Assembly: GCA_937928165.1 (NCBI GenBank)
Contig: CALFVT010000020.1
Location: 64,001-128,000, forward strand
Source: an uncultured Caulobacterales bacterium
GTDB taxonomy: Bacteria; Pseudomonadota; Alphaproteobacteria; Caulobacterales; Maricaulaceae
Direction of reading: 5' to 3'
DNA: 64,000 bases
The notes beneath the pieces were generated by a model. The model was not told the origin of the DNA and made no database searches. It worked only from the letters and a program-made list of their open reading frames with translations. How positions within the stretch are numbered: the first letter of the stretch is position 1; each line of letters starts with the position of its first letter. Position numbers and translations under genes: made by a program. Below are positions 45,448-54,396 of this stretch, piece after piece.

Positions 45448-45490
45448 CTCTGAAATCAGAGTGTTGTGAGGCTCCCGCTAAGAGAGCCTC
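45448..45490 (-). terminator. Intra-operon hairpins, one terminator-like
   Basis: Two stem-loops lie between the two ExbB-family genes: GAGGCTC/GAGCCTC (45468-45490) and CTCTGA/TCAGAG (45448-45461). On the minus strand the second is followed by AC and TTTTT. The pair could stop part of the transcripts after the long ExbB gene and so lower expression of exbB2, exbD, exbD, tonB and the TPR gene. Confidence 0.55.
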
Positions 45491-45503
45491 TCGATGACAG
45501 AAC

Positions 45504-46889
45504 CTAGTTTTGGCTCTCAACGTGGCGGGCAACAATACCAGCAGATTGCTCTTCCAATGTATTCTGAACATTACGGGCCATTGAGGCGCAGAAGCTATGC
45601 AGAATAAGGAGAGGAATAGCGGCAATCAGGCCAAGCATTGTTGTGACAAGCGCTTCGGAAATACCGCCGGCCATAAGCTGAGGATCACCTGTTCCGTAGA
45701 TCATCATCGCTTGGAAGGTTTTAATCATACCTGTAACCGTACCGAGCAGGCCAAGGAGCGGTGCAATACCTGCGCCGAGTTTTAGGAAGTTCAGGCCGAA
45801 CTCAAGTTTAGGCGATTCGCGTAAGATAGCTTCGTCGAGCTTAAGCTCAACCGTATCTGCATCCTTATTTTTCGCATCATCATAGGCCATCATAACGCGG
45901 CCAAGAGGATTACCCTTCGCGGCTTGCGCCTTACGCTTTTGGCCATTCACAGCCATTGACGTTAGGAAGAGGCGAATGATGTTCAGCAGACCAAAAAGCG
46001 ATCCAATCGCGGCAAGCGCCACAATAATATAACCGATTTTACCGCCCTGCGCGATACGCTCACGTGTATCGGGCACCCGTTCGAATGAAGCCAATAGGCC
46101 GCCCCGTGTGGGATCAATCGGCGCATAAACAAGTGCACCCTCGCCCGCATTATTCACATCAGAGGCCGCCGCATTAATCGCGCCGCCGGGCTGCTTGGGC
46201 AGCTTTGATAGTGAAATTGGGTTTGACTCAGATGCCGCTTTGTAACCGAGGAATTCTGAACCGTTCGATGTGAAGGCTGCAAACGGGCCAATACGGGTCA
46301 CAGACAGCTCTGCGCCGTCGTCAATATTGGCAACAGGTGCATTAAAAGTGGCAACCTGACGCTGCGCTTTAATTTCTTCAAGCATGGTCTGCCAAATCGC
46401 ATTAAGCTCATCCGTATTCGGGAGCGCTTTTGATTCTGAAACCCGGCCAAGAACTGTTGTCCGCGTTGGGTATTGCGCTGTAATCAAAGAATTATCTAAA
46501 AGCGCCTTAAATTCACCGGCTTTTGAACGCGCCAGACCAAAAACTTCGCCGAAGTCACCTTGGGCCGCCTTAAGCTCTTCTGTTAGAGCGCTGATACGGC
46601 CATCATTGGCATCAAATGTCCGTTGAACAGTGCTCGCCTGACGCTCAAGCTGGGCTAATTCAGCACGAGCTTCTCTGAGAAGGGACTCTTGCTCATTTTC
46701 CCGCGCCCGGAAGCGTTGTTCCCGCTCACGGTTTTCAGCTTCAGTTTTTGATGCATCTTGACGAATTTTATTCAAAACGTCTTGAACAGAGCTAATTTGT
46801 GCGGAGGCCATTGGCGCCGCAGACAGAAACATAGCAGAGCCAATCGCAGCCGCTGTTAGTTTTTTCATAAATGTCATTTTCATTTCCAT
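45504..46889 (-). CDS. TtpC-like long ExbB with periplasmic coiled coil
   Basis: A 461-residue protein: signal peptide (about 9-30), periplasmic coiled coil (about 35-120, AENREREQRFRARENEQE), a further globular periplasmic part, one membrane helix (IGYIIVALAAIGSLFGLLN) and a C-terminal MotA/TolQ/ExbB core (GAGIAPLLGLLGTVTGMIKTF). This is the architecture of TtpC of Vibrio/Shewanella TonB2 systems. AGGAG 7-8 bases before the ATG fixes the start. The upstream DUF3450 gene ends 17 bp away. Confidence 0.9.
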   Translation of the reverse strand: MEMKMTFMKKLTAAAIGSAMFLSAAPMASAQISSVQDVLNKIRQDASKTEAENREREQRFRARENEQESLLREARAELAQLERQASTVQRTFDANDGRISALTEELKAAQGDFGEVFGLARSKAGEFKALLDNSLITAQYPTRTTVLGRVSESKALPNTDELNAIWQTMLEEIKAQRQVATFNAPVANIDDGAELSVTRIGPFAAFTSNGSEFLGYKAASESNPISLSKLPKQPGGAINAAASDVNNAGEGALVYAPIDPTRGGLLASFERVPDTRERIAQGGKIGYIIVALAAIGSLFGLLNIIRLFLTSMAVNGQKRKAQAAKGNPLGRVMMAYDDAKNKDADTVELKLDEAILRESPKLEFGLNFLKLGAGIAPLLGLLGTVTGMIKTFQAMMIYGTGDPQLMAGGISEALVTTMLGLIAAIPLLILHSFCASMARNVQNTLEEQSAGIVARHVESQN

Positions 46890-46906
46890 GATTTATCTCC
46901 TCGACT

Positions 46907-47662
46907 CTATTTCACGACTGGCGCGTAAACGACATCGGGAGCAGCTTCACCTTTAGCCACACGAATGGCCTTCCGCATCGCAAGAGCTTGGTCACCACCA
47001 AGCGATTGCCACGCTTTATTTTCAACGTCATAACGGGCAATCTCGCTCTCATCTTTTGTCATATAAACAAATGAGGCGCGGCCAAACCGTAAGAAGTTAA
47101 CCACATTACCTGGGCGCTCGGGATGCGCTCCCTCGTAACTATCAAGACCTTGGCCGTAGGAAACTTCAATCTTAAACGCATTTAGCACGATCCGGTATTG
47201 CTCGGCAGGCGACACGTCCGGATTAGAGAGCGCGTCTTTGATCCGCTGTACGCGCTCAAGGCGCTCGTCCAAAAGGAACGGTACATCACTTTTGATACTA
47301 TCCTCTAGCGCGATGGTCATTTTAAGCATCATCGGCACCATGCCTTGCTTAATCTGCTCAACTGTCCCCAACTGATTGTTCAGTGATTCAATCTCACCTT
47401 GCTGAGAGGCCAAGAAAATGTTTTGCTGGTCGACAAAAAGTTTAATATTGTCGACTTGCTGCAAGACCGCACGATATTCACGAATAGCCGCATCCGCCGC
47501 ATCATCAGACGAGGCCACACGCTCCTGAGAGGCCGCACTGGCCGCTGTAGACGACTTAGCCACGCTAAGCGCGCTATCGAGTTGAGCATGCGCAGGCACA
47601 GCAAATGAAAGCCCAACAGCCCCCATAAGCAGCAAACGCTTTGCATTTGATAGTTTTGACAT
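46907..47662 (-). CDS. DUF3450 periplasmic protein (second copy)
   Basis: A 251-residue DUF3450 protein: signal peptide (RLLLMGAVGLSFAVPAHAQ), a coiled coil (about 65-110) and the family's C-terminal core with RFGRASFVYMTKDES and RKAIRVAKGEAAPDV. The family is a partner of TtpC-type TonB systems. GGAAGG lies 4-5 bases before the chosen ATG (MSKLSN). It is 113 bp after the first DUF3450 gene. Confidence 0.9.
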   Translation of the reverse strand: MSKLSNAKRLLLMGAVGLSFAVPAHAQLDSALSVAKSSTAASAASQERVASSDDAADAAIREYRAVLQQVDNIKLFVDQQNIFLASQQGEIESLNNQLGTVEQIKQGMVPMMLKMTIALEDSIKSDVPFLLDERLERVQRIKDALSNPDVSPAEQYRIVLNAFKIEVSYGQGLDSYEGAHPERPGNVVNFLRFGRASFVYMTKDESEIARYDVENKAWQSLGGDQALAMRKAIRVAKGEAAPDVVYAPVVK

Positions 47663-47742
47663 GGTTTCCTTCCAGTTCAGTTTCATCACATTTATCGTAG
47701 AAAAGACCTTAAACCCTCACTACGCTCTCTTAATTTAAACAC

Positions 47743-47761
47743 GAAGAGCCGAACGCTCTTC
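47743..47761 (-). terminator. Hairpin between the two DUF3450 genes
   Basis: A perfect 7-bp stem (GAAGAGC / GCTCTTC) with a 5-base loop, 15 bp after the first DUF3450 stop. On the minus strand it is followed by GTGTTTAAATT, so it may be a weak terminator or a stability element. Confidence 0.45.
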
Positions 47762-47775
47762 ATGCCCTCACCTCT

Positions 47776-48588
47776 TTATTTTACATAGACCGGCGCATTA
47801 ACAACGGCGGGAGCCGACTCGCCTTTGGCCATACGCACGGCCCGGCGAATTTCAAGGCGCTGATTACCGCCAAGCTCAATCCATTGTTTCGACGTTGGAT
47901 CAAAGCGCATAGCTTCGCTTCCGTCATGCTGCACATATACAAGCGACAAGCGGCCATAACGAAGGTAATCCCCATCAAGCAGCCCTGGCTTTAAATTTTC
48001 AAGCGGCGTGTCTTCTTCGAGCAGCTTCTTTTGATCATCATCAAGACCGCAAGCAGCGGATTCTGTATCGGCCTCGCAGGCCGCGTAACGCGCACCGGCA
48101 CGATCTTCATTGGGGTTATCCCCCGCATAAGCCTCAACCGTCGCGCCGTAACCCGCCTCAATGTCATATATACTCAATGCGCGGCGCATTTGCTCGCCCG
48201 GCGTGGCCTCGCCGCCCTCAGCTATAGCCTCCTGGAAAGCCGCGAGACGATTATACCGCTCTGCGAGCTTGAACGGAACATCCGCTGTAATTTGCTTTTC
48301 AATTTCAACAGACATTTGCTGAAGCATCGGCCCGATAGATTCTGTAACAGCGGGCACAGCTTCAATTTGGGCCTGTAAGCTATCAATTTCGGCTTGCTGC
48401 GATGCCATTTGAGCTTGTTGGAAACTAATAGCTGTCTTCAGATTACTGACCTCTTCAAGCAAAGCCACATATTCTGCAACAGGATCATTAGCATCTTGTG
48501 CAACAGCTGGACTCGCCAAAAAAGTAACAACGGACACACCAATCATTAAGCGACAAAAAGGCTGCCGCGTAGGAAACGCACGGACCAC
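47776..48588 (-). CDS. DUF3450 periplasmic protein (first copy)
   Basis: A 270-residue DUF3450 protein: signal peptide (LMIGVSVVTFLASPAVAQ), coiled coil (about 38-95, QQAQMASQQAEIDSLQAQ) and core with RYGRLSLVYVQHDGSEAM and RRAVRMAKGESAPAVV. It differs from the second copy by an inserted acidic, Cys-containing segment (about 175-205, DRAGARYAACEADTESAACG). The start is GTG; an ATG at 48546 would cut the signal peptide short. First gene of the TonB operon. Confidence 0.88.
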   Translation of the reverse strand: MVRAFPTRQPFCRLMIGVSVVTFLASPAVAQDANDPVAEYVALLEEVSNLKTAISFQQAQMASQQAEIDSLQAQIEAVPAVTESIGPMLQQMSVEIEKQITADVPFKLAERYNRLAAFQEAIAEGGEATPGEQMRRALSIYDIEAGYGATVEAYAGDNPNEDRAGARYAACEADTESAACGLDDDQKKLLEEDTPLENLKPGLLDGDYLRYGRLSLVYVQHDGSEAMRFDPTSKQWIELGGNQRLEIRRAVRMAKGESAPAVVNAPVYVK

Positions 48589-48794
48589 TCACACTCTCCA
48601 CTTTTATTGCATGGGAGCCATGCAATTTTTCATTTGTTAACGGGACGCTACACTGGAGAACAGGGATAATCAATCGCTAGAACAATAATATTTGCACTTT
48701 TTTAACTTTTTTTCACCCTAAAGCAAACCATAGGCTTGGCAGCTATAAAATCAATAGACGTATGTGAGATGCACTCTACGCTTAAAGCGAGAAT

Positions 48795-48868
48795 TGGTTG
48801 GGGCGGCTGGATTCGAACCAACGATCACGGGATCAAAACCCGATGCCTTACCGCTTGGCTACGCCCCA
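48795..48868 (-). tRNA. tRNA-Gln (TTG anticodon), CCA encoded
   Basis: A 74-nt cloverleaf on the minus strand: acceptor TGGGGCG / CGCCCCA, D-arm GCC...GGC, anticodon loop TTTTGAT giving anticodon TTG, T-arm with TTCGAAT, discriminator A and genome-encoded CCA. The gene stands alone between the TonB operon and sppA. Confidence 0.95.
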
Positions 48869-49049
48869 ATTTAAGGACAATTTCGTCGAATGGCGCATGT
48901 AGCCTCGATTATTTTGAAATGCAATGTTTAATTCAGTGAAAACCATATATTTATTGGCTATGTTGACTCGCTATAATATTTGCGGCCAGCTGGCGCATGC
49001 CTCATCATTATATTATCAACTTGCAGTAACCGCATCCACAGCCTTTAAG

Positions 49050-49071
49050 TTTACATTATATATAATGTAAA
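49050..49071. promoter_or_regulatory. 22-bp perfect palindrome upstream of sppA
   Basis: An AT-rich perfect inverted repeat with arms TTTACATTATA / TATAATGTAAA and no spacer, about 100 bp before the sppA start. It lies in the 302-bp stretch 48869-49170, which otherwise holds no gene. The size and symmetry suit an operator for a dimeric regulator or a transcript-end structure. The regulator is unknown. Confidence 0.5.
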
Positions 49072-49170
49072 TTGTATAAAATTTCAATTTACACCACGCA
49101 TCTTATTGATTAACAACAAATTTTATATATATCCCTCTGACAACCAGCCACGACCTTTAAAGGATTTAAA

Positions 49171-50955
49171 ATGCGCCAATTTTTTATGACCGTTCTTGGG
49201 ACTATAGTTGGGATGTTAATTTTCATCTTTCTTATATTTATAATTATTGGCGGCGTCATTGGCTCAGCCGCTACTAAATCCGCGAAAAAAGCCGAAGGCC
49301 CTACGGGTACAAAGATTCTAAGTCTTGACTTACGCCAGTCCATTCGTGACCACGGCGGTGAAGATACTCTTTTTGGAGGCCAGCAAGCTTCTGTTGTTAA
49401 TATTACGCGCGCCTTGGACAAGGCCAAAACCGATGATAATGTCAAAGGCCTTTTCATCCGTGCCCGTAGCGGCGGCATAGCGCCTGCGAGCGCAGAAGAA
49501 CTCCGCAGCGCTATCCATAATTTTAAATCCAGCGGAAAGTTTGTCATAGCTCACTCCCAAGGCTTTGAAAGCACCTCTATATTGGGCTATTATGCCGTCA
49601 GTGCCGCCGATGAAATCTGGCAACAATCGACAACCGGATTTGCGCCCGCTGGAATGGCCAGCGAGACCCCTTTTTACGGCGGCATCGCCGCACATTTTGA
49701 TGCTAAAACTGAATTTGTTCAGTTTCACGAATATAAGAATGCTGCCAATGTCTACACCCAAACAGACTACACTGACGCCCATAGAGAGGCGACAACCTCT
49801 ATGCTGACCTCCATATATGAAACAGCTATTTCGCAAATTGCCGAAGACAGAGGCCTTGATATTCCACAAGTCAAAGCCCTTATTGAAGGCGCACCCCATT
49901 CGGCGGAACGTGCAAAAGATGCCGGTTTTATTGATAAATTAGGCTATCTGAAAGACGCCCGCGATTATGCCCGCAGCAAGGCCGGCAATGACAAAACTCC
50001 TTTCCAAACCGTCACTTCATATGGCGCACCGGGCTTTAAATCAGGCCCGGTTATTGCATTCATCGGCGGTGAGGGCGCAGTCACAATGGGCGCATCCCAA
50101 GATGGTTCAAACCCCTTTAGCGGCGCCGTGACTATGGGCGGTGACACAGTTACAAAAGCCATTGACACCGCGATTAAAGATAAGCGCGTCAAAGCGATCG
50201 TCTTTCGCGTTAGCACTCCGGGAGGCTCTGCAACCGCATCCGATCAAATTAACGCCGCGGTACTACGTGCCAAAGATGCCGGAAAACCCGTCATCGTCAG
50301 CATGGGACAATATGCAGCCTCTGGCGGCTATTATGTGGCGGCCCACGCGGATAAAATCCTAGCGCTTCCCACAACCATAACAGGGTCTATTGGAGTCTTA
50401 GGGGGCAAAATTGCCCTTGAAGATACCTATGCCAAAATTGGCTATAATATCGAGCGCATAGCCGTAGGCGGTGAATATCTGGGCGCTTTTTCTAACGACA
50501 CCCCCTTTAGTGACTTTCAACGGGAAAAATATCGCCGCCAAATGGAAGATATTTATGTCGACTTTACGGAGCTTGTTGCCGCCGGGCGCAATATTCCAAT
50601 CGAGCGCGTGCGCGAAATTGCAAAAGGGCGCGTGTGGACGGGAGAACAAGCCAAAGAGATCGGCCTTGTCGATGAATTTGGCGGCATCTTAGACGCAATT
50701 AAGGCGGCTAAAGCGATGGCAAACATAGACTCTGATCAAGAGGTTTACCTTAAACCCTTCCCGCGCCCTAAACCCTTTGCAGAAAAAATCCAAGAGCAAC
50801 TGTCCGGCATTGCATCCATATCAAGTGATCTGGAAATGATACGCGACGTCGCATCACTACCAGAAGTTCAAGCCGCGATTAAAGCCCGTAAAAACATTGA
50901 GATGCGTGAAAACAGCGCGCTTATGGCGGATTTACCTGTGATTGCCGAAAACTAA
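49171..50955 (+). CDS. sppA: Signal peptide peptidase SppA (67-kDa type)
   Basis: A 594-residue S49 peptidase with one N-terminal membrane helix ([22 protein letters not shown]) and two tandem S49 domains. The general base Lys is in [10 protein letters not shown] (about residue 190) and the nucleophile Ser in [10 protein letters not shown] (about 383), split over the two domains as in E. coli SppA (618 residues). It removes cleaved signal peptides from the membrane. GG(A)TT purine-rich AAAGGA lies 6-8 bases before the ATG. Confidence 0.94.
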   Translation: MRQFFMTVLGTIVGMLIFIFLIFIIIGGVIGSAATKSAKKAEGPTGTKILSLDLRQSIRDHGGEDTLFGGQQASVVNITRALDKAKTDDNVKGLFIRARSGGIAPASAEELRSAIHNFKSSGKFVIAHSQGFESTSILGYYAVSAADEIWQQSTTGFAPAGMASETPFYGGIAAHFDAKTEFVQFHEYKNAANVYTQTDYTDAHREATTSMLTSIYETAISQIAEDRGLDIPQVKALIEGAPHSAERAKDAGFIDKLGYLKDARDYARSKAGNDKTPFQTVTSYGAPGFKSGPVIAFIGGEGAVTMGASQDGSNPFSGAVTMGGDTVTKAIDTAIKDKRVKAIVFRVSTPGGSATASDQINAAVLRAKDAGKPVIVSMGQYAASGGYYVAAHADKILALPTTITGSIGVLGGKIALEDTYAKIGYNIERIAVGGEYLGAFSNDTPFSDFQREKYRRQMEDIYVDFTELVAAGRNIPIERVREIAKGRVWTGEQAKEIGLVDEFGGILDAIKAAKAMANIDSDQEVYLKPFPRPKPFAEKIQEQLSGIASISSDLEMIRDVASLPEVQAAIKARKNIEMRENSALMADLPVIAEN

Positions 50956-51073
50956 TGTCGTCATTAAACCTCTTAATTTAAAAACCTTGTGTTTTAAGGG
51001 GTGATATCTATAGACATCAAATTCCCTTCGCAAAAATGTCATGACTATATGTCTGGCTCTTGTGAAAACTATT

Positions 51074-51099
51074 GGCTATCGAAAGATAGTCTATTTTTA
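51074..51099 (+). terminator. GNRA-loop hairpin with T-rich tail after sppA
   Basis: A 7-bp stem (GGCTATC / GATAGTC, one G-U pair) with a GAAA tetraloop, followed by TATTTTTA. It lies 119 bp after the sppA stop and 21 bp before the next start codon. It may terminate sppA transcripts or form a leader structure of the ATP-grasp gene. Confidence 0.4.
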
Positions 51100-51119
51100 T
51101 AAGAAGGATCAGCCAAAAT

Positions 51120-52076
51120 ATGGGGTGGTGGAATGACTTTGATTGGAACTCGCGCGGCGTAACTGTCAAAAAGACAGGGGCACATGTCTCGTTTGACCGT
51201 TCTCTTTTTCGCGACGTTGCAAAATGGCTCCCTTATGGAATCATAGAGCGCATACGCGCGCCGTTAAACACAAGCCAAAGGCTGCGCGTTTACGCTATAC
51301 CTGCAATTCCGCGTTATTGGTACTTACTCCGCGTTAGCCTTAGCCGATTAGGTGTTGAATTTGTCGATAATGTCTCCGATTCTGATATAGCGCTTTACTT
51401 TGACGACTCAACCTATAGCCAGCCGCCGCATTTGTTGAACGGGCCGAACGTTCAGATAAATTTTGCCTGCCGCGATATTTCTAAATCCTATGTTCAAACC
51501 GTATTTAAAAACATCTTTGGCTATGACCTCGGCGTCAATCCGGCCCAATATAATGGGCCGATGGTAGCAAAGACTGAGACCAATGGAACCCATACGGGCA
51601 AAATTGTTCAGGGGCCGTGCCAAGCCGAAGACGGCTATGTTTATCAAAAACTTATTGATAACCGATCCAAAAATGGCCGAGTGACAGATATTCGCTGCCC
51701 GACAATTTTTGGCAAAATTCCTCTCATCTATCTTAAATCAAGACCGGAAGAGCAAAGATTTGCCAATCTCAATACCGAAGTTAAACTCTCAACGGCGGCG
51801 AAAGAGTTGTCCGAAGATGAAATCGAAAAAGTCGCATTGTTTTGTAATGCCATGAAACTTGATTGGGGCGGGCTTGACATTTTACGAGATTCAGCAGACG
51901 GACGCATATATATTGTAGATGTAAATAAAACCGACATGGGCCCACCTTTATCGCTTAGCTTGAAAGACCAATTAAAATCCACAAGCCTACTGGCAAAAGC
52001 CCTTGAGTTAGAGATAAAAAATCTGCAAAGCATGCCTCCTAACGCGCACAAAAAACAGATAGATATAATAATATGA
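51120..52076 (+). CDS. ATP-grasp-like protein of unknown function
   Basis: A 318-residue soluble protein. The C-terminal part has an ATP-grasp-like ending: DWGGLDILRDSADGRIYIVDVNKTDMGPP, cited as residues about 245-273, where the Asp and Asn would bind Mg-ATP. A KIVQGPCQAEDGYVYQKLID segment precedes it as the likely nucleotide-binding strand pair. The substrate is unknown. GAAGGA lies 11 bases before the ATG. The stop overlaps the next gene (ATGA), so the two are translationally coupled. Confidence 0.7.
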   Translation: MGWWNDFDWNSRGVTVKKTGAHVSFDRSLFRDVAKWLPYGIIERIRAPLNTSQRLRVYAIPAIPRYWYLLRVSLSRLGVEFVDNVSDSDIALYFDDSTYSQPPHLLNGPNVQINFACRDISKSYVQTVFKNIFGYDLGVNPAQYNGPMVAKTETNGTHTGKIVQGPCQAEDGYVYQKLIDNRSKNGRVTDIRCPTIFGKIPLIYLKSRPEEQRFANLNTEVKLSTAAKELSEDEIEKVALFCNAMKLDWGGLDILRDSADGRIYIVDVNKTDMGPPLSLSLKDQLKSTSLLAKALELEIKNLQSMPPNAHKKQIDIII

Positions 52077-53008
52077 GTATTCCTTTCGTAAAAACTTTTG
52101 ACTTTGAATATGGCGAAGCGGCGCAAATCAGCCCTCGCGTTCGCCGCGTTGTCGCCGATAACCCCGGCCCCTTTACCTATACAGGCACAGGTGTTTACAT
52201 CATCGGCGATAAAAACGTTGCCGTCATCGACCCAGGCCCGCAAACGCCTGCCCATATAGCGGCCCTCGACAAAGCCCTAGAAGGCCGCACCGTCACCCAT
52301 GTGCTTGTTACCCATCACCATATCGACCACTCACCTATGGCGGCCCCATTAGCCGCCAAGCATGGCTGCCAAGTTTATGGCTACGGCAAACAAATTACCC
52401 CGCCTAAAGACGGCGACATACGCCTTGAAGCCGGTGATGACCTAAGCTTTAACCCTGACATTAATATCTCCCACGGCGATATTGTCAAAGGCGATGGATG
52501 GACAATAGAGGCCATTCATACCCCCGGGCATACATCTAATCATATGTGTTACGCCCTAAAAGAAGAAAACATCCTCTTTAGCGGCGATCATATCATGGGC
52601 TGGTCAACAAGTGTTGTGAGCCCACCCGACGGCCATATGGGGGATTACCTCAACAGCCTCGAAGATATTCGCGCCCGTAAATTCGCTACAATCTGGCCAA
52701 CCCATGGCCCAGCTATCACAGAACCGGCCCCCTTTGTTGACGCCTATATTGCCCATCGCCACAGCCGCGAAGCGCAAATATTAAGCGCTTTAGACCAAGG
52801 CCTAACGAAAATCACAGATATCGTCAAAGCCCTTTATGCGAATATTAACCCGCGTCTTCATCCCGCAGCGGCCCATAGCGTTTTATCCCATCTCATCTAT
52901 CTTTGCGAAACGGGCCGCGTGACTTGCAGCGGGGAGACACCGTCCCTTAAATGTGACTATTGCGAATGTAGCGAATATAACCCCGTCCAATCCAGCGCAG
53001 TTGCTTAA
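52073..53008 (+). CDS. Metallo-beta-lactamase-fold hydrolase (LACTB2-like)
   Basis: A 311-residue MBL-fold protein. The metal motif THHHIDHSPMA (about residues 80-90) is followed by HTPGHTSNHMCYAL, LFSGDHIMGW and WPTHGPAITEP, then a C-terminal winged-helix-like region (ILSALDQGLTKITDIVKALY) as in LACTB2/YP-type nucleases and thioesterases. A Cys-rich tail (KCDYCECSEY) at the end is uncommon. The substrate cannot be read from the sequence. Coupled to the ATP-grasp-like gene. Confidence 0.88.
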   Translation: MSIPFVKTFDFEYGEAAQISPRVRRVVADNPGPFTYTGTGVYIIGDKNVAVIDPGPQTPAHIAALDKALEGRTVTHVLVTHHHIDHSPMAAPLAAKHGCQVYGYGKQITPPKDGDIRLEAGDDLSFNPDINISHGDIVKGDGWTIEAIHTPGHTSNHMCYALKEENILFSGDHIMGWSTSVVSPPDGHMGDYLNSLEDIRARKFATIWPTHGPAITEPAPFVDAYIAHRHSREAQILSALDQGLTKITDIVKALYANINPRLHPAAAHSVLSHLIYLCETGRVTCSGETPSLKCDYCECSEYNPVQSSAVA

Positions 53009-53036
53009 ATCTTAAACTCTAATTTTATGATATATT

Positions 53037-53069
53037 ACGGGATGAAAAAGTCCCGTGGATATCTTTTTT
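53037..53069 (+). terminator. Probable terminator after the MBL-fold gene
   Basis: A 6-bp stem (ACGGGA / TCCCGT) with an 8-base loop, then seven bases and a run of six T. The spacing to the T-run is a little long. It lies in the 84-bp gap between convergent genes. Confidence 0.5.
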
Positions 53070-53092
53070 AGGATTTAAACGGCTTGTCAGCT

Positions 53093-53935
53093 TTAAGTCA
53101 TAGCCTTTATAAATTTTTTAATACGCGCTGCATTCGCACCAATATCCGAACCGCCAATTCGGCTTATTGACCGCATATCAACAATGCTCCCGCCCCCTTC
53201 TGCGGGCCGAATACGGATGATAATATCATCCTTAAAACCATACCAAAATGTGGTCGCCGTCGCTTCGATAATGCCTTTATCAACATCTTCGGTATGAATT
53301 TTCCAGCCCGATTGTTTCGCAATGGTTAGAGCTTGGCCGTAAATTTGCTCCGGCATACCCGATAAAACCAATGGGCGGATCGCCGGAAATGCGCGGGTTT
53401 GTAAAACCGAATAAAGCTCATTATCACGGCTATCTTTCTTTCCCTTATAAGTCACAGGGTTAACCCCTTCGGTCTTGGCCCGCAAATCCAATATAGCCTG
53501 CGTGAACATAGGAACATTTTGCGTATCCGTCGTCACGTCATGAATAAAGGGCAGTTTTTGCACTTTTGCACTTATATTCTTCCCATGCACCATTGCCGCC
53601 GCCGGCACAAAAATCGCCAACGCGCTCACCAAAAGACCGCGCCGTTTGGCCTTAGAAAAAAATGTTAACCCAAGGCAAATAATTCCAATCAACAATACGG
53701 CCATTATAAGCTTAGGCCCAATATCACGCGACAATGTCCCAAATCCGGTTTTTAGGCTCCAAAGGCCAAAGCGCGTTCCTAGCGCTGCCACCGCAAAAAA
53801 CACAGGCAGGCTAATCATCCCGCCCCAAGCGAGGCGGCGCGCCCAAAGGCTTATAGTTTCAATAACTGGTGTTTTGTTTTGCGGGATTGATAAATCTTTT
53901 GGCCCTTCTACGGGCGGAGATGTTTGCTCTGTCAT
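53093..53935 (-). CDS. DUF1499 membrane protein
   Basis: A 280-residue protein with three N-terminal membrane helices (about 30-130; LAWGGMISLPVFFAVAALG, LIMAVLLIGIICLGLTFFS, LLVSALAIFVPAAAMVHG) and a C-terminal DUF1499 domain (PFIHDVTTDTQNVPMF, WKIHTEDVDKGIIEATATT, VDMRSISRIGGSDIGANAAR). The function of DUF1499 is unknown. The start MTEQTSPPVEG follows GGA by 7 bases; ATG at 53947 is the alternative and would overlap the upstream gene. Confidence 0.85.
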   Translation of the reverse strand: MTEQTSPPVEGPKDLSIPQNKTPVIETISLWARRLAWGGMISLPVFFAVAALGTRFGLWSLKTGFGTLSRDIGPKLIMAVLLIGIICLGLTFFSKAKRRGLLVSALAIFVPAAAMVHGKNISAKVQKLPFIHDVTTDTQNVPMFTQAILDLRAKTEGVNPVTYKGKKDSRDNELYSVLQTRAFPAIRPLVLSGMPEQIYGQALTIAKQSGWKIHTEDVDKGIIEATATTFWYGFKDDIIIRIRPAEGGGSIVDMRSISRIGGSDIGANAARIKKFIKAMT

Positions 53936-53939
53936 TATT

Positions 53940-54353
53940 TTATCCATAAAGGGCGCTTAGGCCCAAATAAATTGTTAAAACGCCCCCGCCAATAATCCCA
54001 ATCATAGCCGGAGATAATAACGCTTTATCCCCGCGCGCGCCCCAATCACTACGGCGTTTGCGGTTATTATCAACCCGGTGCTTGGATTGCCATAATCCGC
54101 TATTGGCTTTCATTTGCTGTTTATAGCGTTGTCTTTGCACTTGTTTATAGCGCTGCAACGTCGATTGACCAGATATCATACTGCGCTGCGCAGTTTTCGC
54201 CTTTTGTAGCCGCGCGCTCCACTCTTGTTCATGACTCATAGCCGTTTTGGGCGCTAGCCGGCGGCCCTTTTTCTGCACAGGCTTTTTTTTCTTAGATTGG
54301 CTTATTATGATAAAAACAACCATAAAGAAAACGATAACTATAAAGCCGTCCAT
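53940..54353 (-). CDS. Small basic membrane protein
   Basis: A 137-residue protein with a membrane helix at each end (GFIVIVFFMVVFIIIS and PAMIGIIGGGVLTIYLGLSAL) and a very basic, Gln/Arg-rich middle (TLQRYKQVQRQRYKQQMKAN). Unrecognised. It lies directly upstream of the DUF1499 gene on the same strand with 4 bp between, so they are likely co-transcribed. Confidence 0.6.
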   Translation of the reverse strand: MDGFIVIVFFMVVFIIISQSKKKKPVQKKGRRLAPKTAMSHEQEWSARLQKAKTAQRSMISGQSTLQRYKQVQRQRYKQQMKANSGLWQSKHRVDNNRKRRSDWGARGDKALLSPAMIGIIGGGVLTIYLGLSALYG

Positions 54354-54396
54354 AATCTAACCCTTTTCAATATGGCCTCCCCTTTTCACAATGACT

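Noticed and set aside
48736-48939. Open frame of 67 codons over the tRNA-Gln gene
   Set aside because: It is antisense to an intact cloverleaf and has no coding character.
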